Positions 47,480 through 58,400 of a stretch of DNA of 64,000 nt are shown here, in pieces (position 1 is the stretch's first letter; each line of letters begins with the position of its first letter). Source of the DNA: Vesta saturnalis (lineage: Eukaryota; Arthropoda; Insecta; Coleoptera; Lampyridae); the NCBI GenBank assembly GCA_036346205.1, contig JARFJB010001945.1:3412501-3476500 (forward strand), given 5' to 3'. Below the pieces are notes generated by a model. That model was not told where the DNA came from. It worked only from the letters and a program-made list of their open reading frames with translations, and searched no databases. A program made the translations under genes and the position numbers.

Positions 47480-48640
47480 GGTTCATACATTGTCACTGAC
47501 ATGCCTTTTTATTTTCAAAACTCCTATCTTTCCTTCCTTCATCATTCATTCTACTGCATTCATCCAAGTTTTATGCGACTTACCAGACCCGGCCTTTCGT
47601 CTAACCTCACCACATATATTTGTTTCGTTAATCTTGCGTTGTTCATTCTCTCAATGTGACCAAACCAACGTAATGTTCTACTTTTATATCTATCCATCAT
47701 CGTCTTTTCCTCGCCACACTCCGTCATTATGCGTTCATTCTTTATCCTGTCCCTTCTCGTTTTACCACATGCGCTTCTCAGGAATCTCATAACCACGGCA
47801 TTTATTTTTATTTCGTGCTTTCTTTGACATACCCATGCCTCACTTCCATACAGTACTGATGGGACAAACACGCCATTATAGATTGCTCGTTTCGCAGCTA
47901 GGCTCATACTTTCGTTTCTCATTATGTCCACATACTTGAAATTTACCTTTAGGTCCATGCTCTCACAGACTGTATCAAACTTCCTCAGAGCGATTTGTAG
48001 CTCATCCGCACTATGACTTAATAAGACTCTGCATACACCAGAAGTCGTACATTTACGTCACCAACTATTACACCATTTGTATCGGTACATGCTTATCTAA
48101 CACTTTTATCCATGTATACATTGAACAACCACGGTGACATCACACAGCCTTGTCGCACTCCTTGCTAGGTATTAACGTATTCACTTACACCTCCTCTCAC
48201 CCTAACACATGCCCGACTGCCGTTGTATACTGCCCTTATTCAATTTAATAGAGCTTTATTTATGCCATATTCATTTAATATTACCCATAGCTTCTCCCTA
48301 TTCACTCTGTCTTATGCTTTCCCCAGATCTACAAACGCACAGTACAGCTTCCTTTTTACCCTTAAGCATTTTTCGATCACCTGCTGGAGAGCAACCATCT
48401 GAACAACACATCCTCTCCCTGGCAAGAAACCACCCTGTACTTCCCAAATCTTAGTTTGTGTAGTTTCTTGTACCAGGCACGCTGAGCAAACTTATTCCTC
48501 TGAAGTGCTTACAGTCACTCTTGTCCTTATACAGTGGTACACTGATCGCGCTCTTCCAATCCCCCGGCACTTTTCCACACATAAGGCATACATTGAATAA
48601 TTCACACGTAGCTTCACAAATCATTGGATTTCTTCTCGGG
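47480..48640 (-). pseudogene. Non-LTR reverse transcriptase relic, 3-prime part
   Basis: Read from 48640 down: LFNVCLMCGKVPGDWKSAIS and VPLYKDKSDCKHFRGISLLS (about 48600-48495), then frameshifted pieces of the finger and palm. QGVRQGCVMSPWLFNVYMD (about 48167-48111) is RT motif 4. YAES stands where YADD would be expected (about 48030). An open C-terminal frame (47958-47560) has KRAIYNGVFVPSVLYGSEAW, MRFLRSACGKTRRDRIKNER and RWFGHIERMNNARLTKQIYV, the conserved tail of arthropod LINE polymerases. The catalytic dyad is changed and several frame breaks occur. The clade (RTE, CR1 or relative) cannot be fixed by eye. It is a different family from the LINE at 37.4 kb. Confidence 0.88.
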
Positions 48641-49086
48641 TTAACGTTTTAGATTGTTAGAGTTGATTTGTTCTCAGGAAAATCGAAATCTGCATTCGAA
48701 ATTAATGTCGATCTTAGCAAAGAGTATTTGGGCCGCAAATCTACGAAATAGACCAGCATAACTTCTTATCTAACTTTCTTGACAGTATTTTCTATTTTCC
48801 TTTAAAAAAAATTGCTAAATTACATCTGATACCTTTCATGTAACTTGTTAGGTATTAATGTAACACACACTTTTCCGCGTTTTTTTACAATTTTTGGAGG
48901 ATTTGCATCATTTTCTTTTATTATTTTGAAATAGAATACATATCGAGATAGTGGAACTGGTTTTACAGTACTCACTTTGAGTTTCAAGACGTCTCTTTCG
49001 TCGCGTCGACTTAAATGTGTTAATGACACTTGTATCGTTAATAACCATAATTCCACTTGCAAAATTTCATTCCGTAAATAGTAATA
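48641..49086. other. Intergenic, no gene seen
   Basis: The 80-codon minus frame (49062-48820) has no recognised motif. Confidence 0.45.
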
Positions 49087-49088
49087 TA

Positions 49089-50576
49089 CAGGATGTCCCG
49101 TAAACCCTCTTTAACCTTTCAGCTGGCGCTATTTAAATTTGACTTCTACGAAAACTCCACGCCTTTGAGTTATTGCGGCTTATTTAAAGTTTGGCAAAAT
49201 TGGTTCTAAATTTTCTTTATTAATTTATTATCTTATATAATAACTAATATTTTAGTTTAAGTAAACAGATAAACGTAATCACTTGCACCTGCATACCTAG
49301 CTCTGGCCGTCTAAAGTAGAAAATAATGTACTCTTAGTATCCATGTACCCAGAAAATTGCACGTTTTGTTCAGATTCTAAAATGGTATAACAAATGTGAG
49401 TAGTTTTGTTACAAAAATATATACAGGAGCAAACTACAAAAATCACAGTCGTCTCCTTTATAAAATAGGTCGTAACTTTTTTATTCTTATTGCTAACATT
49501 AGAAAAGGGTACTGGATTGAAATATGTCAATCAGTATTATTTATTACCAATAATTTCTCAGCAAATTTGAATTTTCTAATATGCTCACTTATTAGGATTT
49601 CTTTTTGTTATTACGATTATGGATACGAACTAGAAGAACATGTTTTATTTAATGTCTTGTGTTAAATACACTCCTCGCGAATATGTATAAACGTATTTTT
49701 TTCTGGAGAATATCACTGAAACGCGAATAAGGATTCCGTACTTTACATGGAACAATACCCTTTTCATAATCATCCTTCTTCTAGCGTCGTTAACATTAGT
49801 ATGAAGGAAAAATTTCAGGCGTTGATGGTGGTGTAGGAAGGCCTCGTGTGGTAGACGATGCGGACATTTTGGAAAAATTAGAACTATTGAACGTTGCAAG
49901 GTTGTTTCTAAGCACTGTCTATTGCACCATAAGACGTTATCAAATACACCCACATAAAAAAAGAGTATGCATACGTGAGGATATGTTTCTGTCTGGGGAT
50001 GTCACGATCGATGCGTGTAATACAAGATTTTTTGTGGACGTAATGGAATTGTTCATAACTTCCATAGCTGGCAAATGAAAAACCCACAAATTAACTTTCA
50101 AGAGAATTATATAATCGATACTTGCACCGGAATTTTCTAAATTTAAATTATCGGTCTGTCAAATTACCCAAAAATTGTAATGCACGTTCTTACTTAGATT
50201 TTCTTCGTAACACATTACAAGGACTACTTCATCATACCCTTCTCGCCATAAGAAGGGTGTTGTGATTTCAGGGTGATGACTGACCAACACGTTATGCCGT
50301 TGTTGTAAAATTTTTTTCCGGGAGATAAATTTAACAGATTGGTCCCCTTTTAATGCTTGCGCGATCACTTATCTTATCCTCTCGATTTTTATTATTAGGA
50401 TAACCTAAAAGAAAAGATGTATGAAACAGTAACTGACAATGGTGTGGAACTTTGACGTAAAGTATTCCGCGCAGCCTCTGAAATTAGCACACCAGAAGAT
50501 CTTGGAAAAGAACTCTGTGGAGAGATGCCGGACAAGTCTGAGCGGTAACTTTGAGCATTTTATAGAGTTTCTGTAA
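49089..50576 (+). mobile_element. Mariner-type element relic with one end preserved
   Basis: The left end CAGGATGTCCCGTAAACCC at 49089 follows TA at 49087-49088. The transposase relic lies on the + strand to the right. I do not find the matching right end before 51140, so it was lost. Confidence 0.6.
49652..50576 (+). pseudogene. Mariner-type (D-D-D) transposase relic
   Basis: The ATG at 49652 opens MSCVKYTPREYV, the standard opening of these transposases. After frame changes come GVDGGVGRPRVVDDADI (about 49820-49870), IHPHKK, IDACNT (about 50008, first-Asp region, normally TDEATF), SYLDFLRNTLQGLLHH with LAIRR (about 50190-50260), a damaged HDGAP-like site (about 50270), PLDFYY (about 50375, third Asp), AASEISTPEDL, and the C-terminus SGNFEHFIEFL with a stop at 50574-50576. 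The start and stop are both in the expected places, but the middle has many stops and small deletions. It is more decayed than the relative at 52 kb. Confidence 0.75.
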
Positions 50577-51140
50577 GTTCTTCAATTTAAAAAAGTTATT
50601 TTAAATTTTATTAAACTGTCGATTTCACTGCTTATTGTGGTTATAACTCACTTACGGAAGTGCGACAAAGTACAATACCTGCGTTCACACGTTCGTGTGT
50701 ACGTATGCACATGCGTATTCGTATGCGCTTGAGTTCGTAGGTGGGTATATGCGAGCATGAGGACTTGCGTACTAGATAGCATGGTATAGGTTAAGTAATT
50801 TTTAGCTTTTATTTTAGATTCTATGTTAAAGGTTTTTCATTTGAAATTAAATAAACCTTATAAATTATTTTAATTATTTGAAAAATCTGATGTGTGCATA
50901 TAAATCGTTAAACCGCGGTAAGTATGGAAATCCCCAAAGACGCATTAAAAGCAGGGTTGTAATATAGCATTTGCATTTTGCTTAGTCATTAGCTTTTTCT
51001 GTAAATTTTCTTGGGCATTTTAATCGTATTGAGAAATTATGTAATGAGTGTTACTGCACTGTCAAGCACATTCGATAAGGCAGGGATGTGTCTCACCCGT
51101 TGGCCGCAATACTGTTTAATAAATTAGAAACATAAAAATG
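50577..51140. other. Intergenic; a short cryptic GTATGC-rich stretch
   Basis: At about 50675-50770 the sequence is a scramble of CGTGTGTACGTATGCAC-like words of alternating purine and pyrimidine. No gene is seen. Confidence 0.5.
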
Positions 51141-51142
51141 TA

Positions 51143-51940
51143 CCGGGTGGCCAACTAAGAACGGCCGTCGGCCATATCTCAGGAATGGATTATGGCACAG
51201 GTTCGGGAAAAAAATTTTTATAACAAAAGTGACCTCGAGAAACGCCTGGAAATTGTTTTTATAATTGTAGGTCCACCGCTAGAGGGCGTATTTGACAGTT
51301 AAAGTTTTAAAAAGCAAAATTTTTCCAAATTTACTCAATTAAGGGGCATATTAAATATTATAATCAGATCCCTTGACAAATTCTGCATATTTTTATTTGA
51401 CAAGTTTTAGTCTATCTCTTCAAATAAGGGGTGGGGGAGAGTGGGAACCTTGTTACGAAAAAACGCCTTTAATTCAGGTTTTGATTGACCGATTTTAATA
51501 AACTTGATGCTGTTTGAAAGAGCTTTTGTTAAGCAATAGAAAATTTGTAAATTTGAAGCAATCTGATTAATACCATAAATGCTAGAGGGCGCTGTTTAAT
51601 ATTTTTTATATTGTGTTTTCTCTTTACAATTTTAAATGGAAGCATAAAAATTTAAATAGGTCTTTAAAAAGTAGACTAAATTAGTAACAAAACAGTGAAA
51701 ACTGCAAGTTGATATCGTAAGAAACAGGTAAATGGGAATTGTTCTTCTAACGTCTAGTAGGCTAGTTCGCGTTAACGGAAATTATTAAATTTAGCCTGAA
51801 TGCAAAGATCTTACATTGGTCTGCAGTAATTTAAACTGTTATCATACTAATGTTATGGTTGCCGCTAGATTACCTAAATGTAATGCTATCGCTACTAACA
51901 ATGAGAACAAATTATAAAATAATAATGTGATAAATCTAAC
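51143..51940. repeat. Left 798-bp inverted repeat
   Basis: Inverted partner of 53653-54455. It ends inward with GTGATAAATCTAAC. Confidence 0.95.
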
Positions 51941-51970
51941 AATTAAAACCTTAAATAAATAACTACGTAA

Positions 51971-53370
51971 TTAGTGTCGCCCTAGATGTTCGAAATATCC
52001 ATCATTTTCAATGCATGAAATCAATCGCTGACGGGTGAAGAGAACAGCAGTTTCAATTTTTGCCCTTGAAATACTTCGTATTGTCTGTCGTATTCTTTCA
52101 ATCATGTCAGCTCTTGTTGTGCGTCTATCGGCATAAACGAGATCTTTTATTCGCCCCCACAAATAAAAATCTAAACAAGTTAGGTCTAGAGACCTTGGTG
52201 GCCAAATAAATAAACTTCCACGTCCTATCCACCTTTCAGGGTATGATTGATCTAAGAAATTCCGAACATCTCTAGAATAATCTGTCGGGCACCCATCATG
52301 TTGCAAGAACATGTCACGACGAATGGTCAAGGGTACGTCTTCTAAAAGAAGTGGCAATTCGTTGCTTAAAAAATCTAAATATCTCTCCATTAACAGTCTC
52401 ATTAAAAAAAAAGGCCCAATTATTTCTCCATCTAGAATCCCGCACCACACATTTACAGACCAACGACCCTGATGTTGGACCTCCTGCATCCAATGGGGAT
52501 TCGTTTCAGACCAGTAGTGCATATTATGTCGATTCACACTACCATCACTATGAAAAGTAGCCTCATCTGTCCACATAATTCGTGAAAGTATTTCAGGATC
52601 GTCATGTATCATATTTGAGAGCCAGTTGCGAAAATCCAACCTGGTATCGAAATCTTGAGCATTCAAACTATGGTGTAGGACCATGTGATATGGGTGCAAT
52701 CTAAACTAATATATATTATAAAGTAATCAGATCAATAAGACACATTGAAGTCCTTCGTTGTTAGTAAACGAAAAAGGACTTTAAATGCATTAACTCTCAT
52801 AATGTTATTACGAATTTTTTTCGGCCGGCCTCTCATTATTTTTTATTATTGGTACCTTTTTACTTTACTTTGCTTCACTTAATTATCATGTTGTTAGTTA
52901 AAATCTATTCACATAGCATAAGATAATTTCATTAAATAATTTGGTGTTTTATTGAAACTGGACATAAACATATAACGACAAACGAAAAAAATTAACACAT
53001 TTTTATCATTATAATACCGAATAAAACATGCATTAATAAATAAGTAGTCACCTGTTTTCTCTTAAAATATTTTGGACGGTGGTTCCACTCTAGCTATAGC
53101 TCTGGTGCTTGAATGAGGGTTAACATTTACATAAGCTAAAACATCAATAACATTTTGCTCTGTTCTACCTCTGCGTTGTCTTCGGTACACAGGAAGATTC
53201 ACATTTCCAGTAGTACGCACACGGTGTGCGAGTCGGAGAAAAACTCTTCTGCTGTGATGCCGTCTGTTTGTGTACTACAGTGCATACAGTCTAGCAGCAG
53301 CGGTTGCATTTCTCATACACTCAAAATAAACTGCCAACATATGAAATGCTTCTTCATTTGTAAGAATCAT
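51971..53370 (-). pseudogene. DD41D mariner-type transposase with a 351-nt intron; one stop and one small deletion
   Basis: Exon 1 starts at the ATG at 53370 (MILTNEEAFHMLAVYFECMR) and covers the first HTH (RVFLRLAHRVRTTGNVNLP) and GRTEQNVIDVLAYV. It reaches the second HTH, SSTRAIAR, then TVQNILREN, at 53052. The intron 53051-52701 (GTGACT to TTTAG) is in phase, joining to RLHPYHMVLHHSLNAQDF in exon 2 (52700-51971). Exon 2 holds IMWTDEATFHSDGSVNRHN (first Asp), MFLQHDGCPTDY (second Asp), WPPRSLDLTCLDFYLWG (third Asp) and the end CIENDGYFEHLGRH. Exactly 41 residues separate the second and third Asp, the spacing of rosa/visitor-type elements. Defects: an in-frame TAG replaces the residue before YTNRR at about 53280, and a deletion of about 8-10 bp between AIAR and TVQ shifts the frame. 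All three catalytic residues are intact. Confidence 0.92.
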
Positions 53371-53652
53371 TTTGGTGCGAAAAGATAAAGAAAGTCTATT
53401 AAATGCAACACGATGAATAATTTTTGACATATGCGTGAAAATCATAGCTTGCTTGTTTTCAACAGGGAATTTATTTTATATCTTACATGGCCCTCTTTAC
53501 TAATTTTGTTGTCATCAGTAAATCGTAATTCATGTTTTACTCTGTATTTGTTGTTGCTGGGCAAATATCGGTTTTTATTGATATTTTATGCTTTTGATTT
53601 GCTAACACATCGCTTGAAAACAAATATAACATTCTTATATAATTAAAAAAAT

Positions 53653-54455
53653 GTTAGATTTATCACACTATTATTTTATAATTTGTTTTAATTGTTAGTA
53701 GCGACAGCATTACATCTAGGTAATGTAGTAGCAACCATAACATTAGTATGATAACAGTTTAAATTACTGCAGACCAATGTAATTTAATAATTTCCGTTAA
53801 CGCGAACTAGCCTACTAGACGTTGGAAGAACAATTCCCGCCATTTACCTGTTTCTTACGATATCTCAGAATAGGAAAAAGATATCGACTTGCGGTTTTCA
53901 CTGTTTTATTATTAATTTAGTCTACTTTTTAAAGACCTATTTAAATTTTTATGCTTGCATTTAAAATTGTAAACAGAAAACACAATATTAAAAAAATATT
54001 AAACAGCGCCCTCTAGCATTTATATGATTAATCAGATTGCTTCAAATTTACAAATTTTCTATTGTTTAACAAAAGCTCTTTCAAACAACATCAAGTTTAT
54101 TAAAATCGGTCAAGCAGAACCTGAATTAAAGGCGTTTCTTCGTAACAAGGTTCCCACTCTCCCCCTCCCCTTATTTGAAGGGATAGACTAAAACTTGTCA
54201 AATAAAAAATATGCAGAATTTGTGGCGGAATCTGATTATAATATTTAATATGCCCCTTAATTGAGTAAATTTTGAAATAATTTGCTTTTTAAAATTTTAA
54301 CGGTTAAATACGCCCTCTAGCGGTGGATCTACAATTCTGGAAATAATTTCCAGGCGTTTCTCGAGACCACTTTTGTTATAACATTTATTTCCCGAACCTG
54401 TGCTATAATCCATTCCTGAGATATGGCCGACGGCCGTTCTTTGTTGGGCACCCAG
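53653..54455. repeat. Right 803-bp inverted repeat
   Basis: Inverted partner of 51143-51940. Several short indels distinguish the two, for example an extra CAGAATAGGAAAAAG near 53866. Confidence 0.95.
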
Positions 54456-54457
54456 TA

Positions 54458-56560
54458 CAAGGCGGTAGCAACAAACAGAATTATAATTTAAAATAATTGT
54501 TGTTTGTAAAGCCATTTACGATTGAACCATATCAATAAAGCTGGCTGTCCAAGTAAAAGATCGAGATAGAATGCAGGGACCTTCTTGTAGTATAATGCTT
54601 GTAATTTATAAATTACTAGTTGTACATACAAAAAATTAATGTCTGGTAATTGACACGTTGTGGGTTTCTCAACTGTCTTTACATACCTCTCTGTCATTTA
54701 TTTAATGGTAATTAAAAGTTTAATACAATAACAAAAATGTGTCGAGGTAAAAATAGTGTCGTAGTGTACACTTACACGGAACAGCCCTAATCAATTCTCA
54801 CCAAAGGCCATTCAAACAGACTGTAACATTATCTTCCATTATTTTAATTATCTATTATGCACAAATTAATGGAATGCTTTCAATCTAAACTTTGTTAAAT
54901 TCGGTGATCAAATGTTTTATTGTGTTTAACTTTTATATTATCAAATACTTTTACATCCAACTTGTGTGAAATTAGTATGTAATAAATACTGTGCTACATG
55001 ACATTTATACAATATTAAAACATTTTGTGAATTCCAAAATACTTTTTTACATTGTTTACTTTTGTTTCGCTTAAAATTCTTCTTATTTTTATGTTATTCA
55101 TTTTATTCGGGATAAAGTCTCGTTTGTGTTACACGCAACTTTATTCTGATTACTCTAATTACCCCTATTACCATGACGAATGATGCCTCGCCGTCATTGC
55201 AATTTAATTGCAACAAAACCTGTATATATTACACTTTTTTGTGAGCATACGTTAATTGCTGTTTGTAATGAAATGGTTAATCGATGCTCATGTATATATT
55301 TGTTGCCACTTCGTTAAGTGTTACTATGTTTATATAATACAGCACAATCATACTTTACTATTACCTCTCATAATTATTACATACATTTCTCATTATTATT
55401 AACGAAAGGTTATTATTAAACTGTATTGCTGCATTATTTAGTCTGCATTTGACATTTGCCGAAATTAGTACATTTTTATTTTTTTATCACATATGGAGGT
55501 ACAAATTGAACTGTTTTAACAGGAAAATTTTTCTTATCATTACTTCATTTGTCAAAATATACAATTCTTTTAATAGCATTTAACCGCAAGTTTTTTAGTG
55601 CTATCCCGTGATGTATTTTTTTATAGAACTTTCAATTTATCGAACGCACATAAAGTTATATTTCTTTAAATGGAAATAGTAGTTTGGTAAGTCTCCAAAA
55701 ATTATTATTTGCTATCATTAAAATAATATAACTAGTAACCCATTTACAAAATGGATTAATTATAACACATAGTGTTTTTCAGAGAGAGTATGGTTATACT
55801 TATGAATCTCATGGTTAGGTATACCTTAAAAAATTTCATAAACGTTATAGTTCTTTATGTACGAAGAGCATAATGAGATTTTTATTGTCCGCGGCGCTAT
55901 TCTTAGCCGGAGCCCGCTAACGCTAAGGTCAGGAATGCTGCGTAGGATTAATGTATTGAGTAATGAGAAATACATTTTTCATTTGTAATAGTAGGTATTG
56001 GTGCGTTACCATCGAAACGAGTACAAAAGCAGGCATGACAAATTGTTAATTTATTTGACGTTTTGGTTTAGTTATATTTAAACTGAATAACTGAGATATT
56101 TCGGGAAATAAGATGAATGAAATTGTGGAATTGTATTACCTAGCATAAACATGACTAATTGTAATAATTGCATTCTAAATATTTTTAAATAAACGCATAG
56201 TTTTGTGCGATGTTATTTTCATTTTTGACGTTTCATTATAGTCTGCTGAGTCATAATGACGTCAGTAGGCTACAAAAAGACGGTTACATTAAATAATTAT
56301 CAAATTAATCAAATGTAAACGTGCATAAAAAACGTTATGTACTATAGCGCTACGTACTGGCCAACGAAATCTCACATCTTTGGTATTTCCGGAAAGTCGT
56401 CAACTAGATAATCTGATATACCATATGTTAAAAAGTACTCAGAGTTGCTACCAATTTCCTTACATTACTAAGTAAAAATTGAAGGGAACGTAGTATTTAG
56501 TTAGTAGTATCCATTCTGGAATTAAAATACCTGATATACTTCTGTTCCATCTTATTTTCT
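54458..56560. other. Intergenic, no gene seen
   Basis: AT-rich with no recognised frame or repeat. A small GC-rich patch, CCGCGGCGCTATTC and AGCCGGAGCCCGC, lies at 55890-55917 without other context. Confidence 0.5.
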
Positions 56561-56689
56561 GTAGTGGTATTCCTATTTGTTAAAATGGCAAAGAGTCAAT
56601 TTGGCGCTGAGCTATCAAAAGTGTACTGTGTTGCCTACTTAAGTAACGCATTTGATGATCAAGTCTCATATTGAATTAATAATAATTTT

Positions 56690-57931
56690 CGAGAAAATGC
56701 CAAAAGTCACGTAATGTGGAGCTTATCGTAATGGTGCTGGATACATTTCACAGCGAACTATCCAAGATATCATGAAGATCTCAAAATTTAAATTTGACAC
56801 ATTGTGGTACACACGGAAAATCTGTGTTTTGGGAGTTCACCTTGTGGAAAGATATGGACGACTAATTTGGCAATTTAATTCGAAAAATGAATATTTTACT
56901 TTGAACAAATTGTATCATCGCGTTAAAACAGATTTCGATTTTGATGGGGGTCGAACGATATTATTTAGAATTTTGAAATCAATGGGTTATAAACACAAAC
57001 TTGTCAATGGATAGAAAATTTTATGTGAAATGAAACACGTCGTTGTAGCCAAAATTAAGTGTTTGAAAAAAATTATGTAGTTTCAAAGTTCAGGTCAAGA
57101 TGTCAGATTTGTGTATCTAGATGAAACGTGAATTTATCAAAATGCTTCTAATATGCATCGTTGGTTGCACGATTCTGACATCAAAAGTAAACTACCCAAA
57201 ATTAAAAGTGAAGGTGAAATGTATCATTTTACACGCGGGGTGTAATTTAGAGATTTTGGAAAACTGCGACTATTTTACTCGATTTAAGAAACGAGGATCG
57301 GGATTATCATACAACTATGAATGGGGGCCGGTTTCAAGACTGATTAAAGAGTTGATTTCTGCGCTGTCCAAATCAACTGTGTGGTGGTTATGGATAACGC
57401 AACGTATCACTCGGTATAATTAGGCAAGCCACCCTCATTTTCTAGTAAGAAACATCAGCTGCTGGAGTAGTTGGTTACACACGGAGTTGAAATTCAGGGA
57501 AAATTACAAAAAAACCAACTGTGGAACAAACTCCATCCTTTTTGGTCTAGAGGGAAAGTTATGTAGTTAATAATATTTTGATTAAGTATGGGTATGAGGT
57601 TTTACTATTGTCGCCTAACCATTGTCAAAATAACCCTATTGAAATGGCATGGGGTTTTTGTAAATGTTATTATAATAAGACATAACTTCTGTACCTCCAT
57701 CGAAAGATATGGTTCAGAAATTATGGCTTGAGGCTTTATCTAAATATTCTCCTATGCGTCAAAATTTTTGTTTGCACACTAAAAAGATTATTTCAAATAA
57801 TTGGGAGATACGTATGTAAAATTTTTCGATTGCAAATATCCAACTTATTATTGTAGCACTAGGAGAATCCGATTCATATTCAGATAGTGATATGGGTTCA
57901 GATTCTGCTGGTGATACAATGCAATTGGAAT
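56690..57931 (+). pseudogene. Tc1/mariner-related transposase relic with D/E spacing near 82 (Sailor-like)
   Basis: Pieces on the + strand, in order: a proline-poor HTH part with GYISQRTIQDIM (56735-56770), LNKLYHRVKTDFDFDGGR with ILFRILKSMGYKHKL (56905-57000), RFVYLDET with the first Asp (about 57105-57127), and CVVVMDNATYHS with the second Asp at 57393. Next come KKHQLLEWLVTHGVEI, FFSLEGK-like remnants, YGYEVLLLSPNHCQNNPIEM (57588-57645) with a Glu at 57641, and GDTYVKF. The acidic tail ESDSYSDSDMGSDSAGD ends at a stop near 57931. From the second Asp to this Glu is 248 nt, about 82 residues allowing for indels. That spacing is reported for the Sailor (DD82E) group. Frameshifts and stops are many. 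No inverted repeats were found around it. Confidence 0.8.
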
Positions 57932-57989
57932 AAGATCCAGCTGTTAGGCATCAACATTTTAGTTAAAATGCATTTAAATATTTGGTTTT

Positions 57990-58400
57990 CGTCAGGTCTT
58001 GTCGGTGGATACGAAAGCAGCAATCTTGTGGTCAATTCCATTCAGGTATGGTTTAAATTTATACACTTCTGGTTATTTATTTTCATGTGTAGGTACGTTA
58101 CAGTTAAGAAAAAAACCACACAGCAAATTTCATCATCAAAGTACATCTTCACGTTGGATTGCTCATGAAAGAGCGCAGTGGATATCCTGGCTAAGTTAAA
58201 TTAAACAGACACATATTGATTTTCTGGTTACCTATTGATTTTTCGACTTATTTGCTTATAAACACACCTCTACATCATATCTAATAGCTAAGAAAAGAAA
58301 GAGAAAAATGCAGTAGATAAACTTTATCTGGAAAGCAAATCTTCACATTGGATTACTTATGAAATATCGATCTGGATTGGCAACATATTTCTCTCCTGAT
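57990..58400. repeat. Imperfect direct duplication
   Basis: ACATCTTCACGTTGGATTGC near 58142 and AAATCTTCACATTGGATTAC near 58337 head two similar stretches of about 50 bp, each continuing TCATGAAAG or TTATGAAAT and a TGG-rich tail. Their origin is unknown. Confidence 0.5.

Larger units (their letters stand above)
51143..54455 (-). mobile_element. 3.3-kb DD41D mariner-type element with about 800-bp inverted repeats
   Basis: The element lies between TA at 51141-51142 and TA at 54456-54457. Its ends are CCGGGTGGCCAAC at the left and, inverted, CTGGGTGCCCAAC at the right. The arms 51143-51940 (798 bp) and 53653-54455 (803 bp) match in reverse along their full length with scattered substitutions and small indels, for example AAGAACGGCCGTCGGCCATA and TAGAGGGCGCTGTTTAATAT. 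The transposase gene lies between them on the minus strand and ends 31 bp from the left arm. The whole is far better preserved than other elements here, so this is probably the youngest DNA transposon in the window. Confidence 0.95.
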
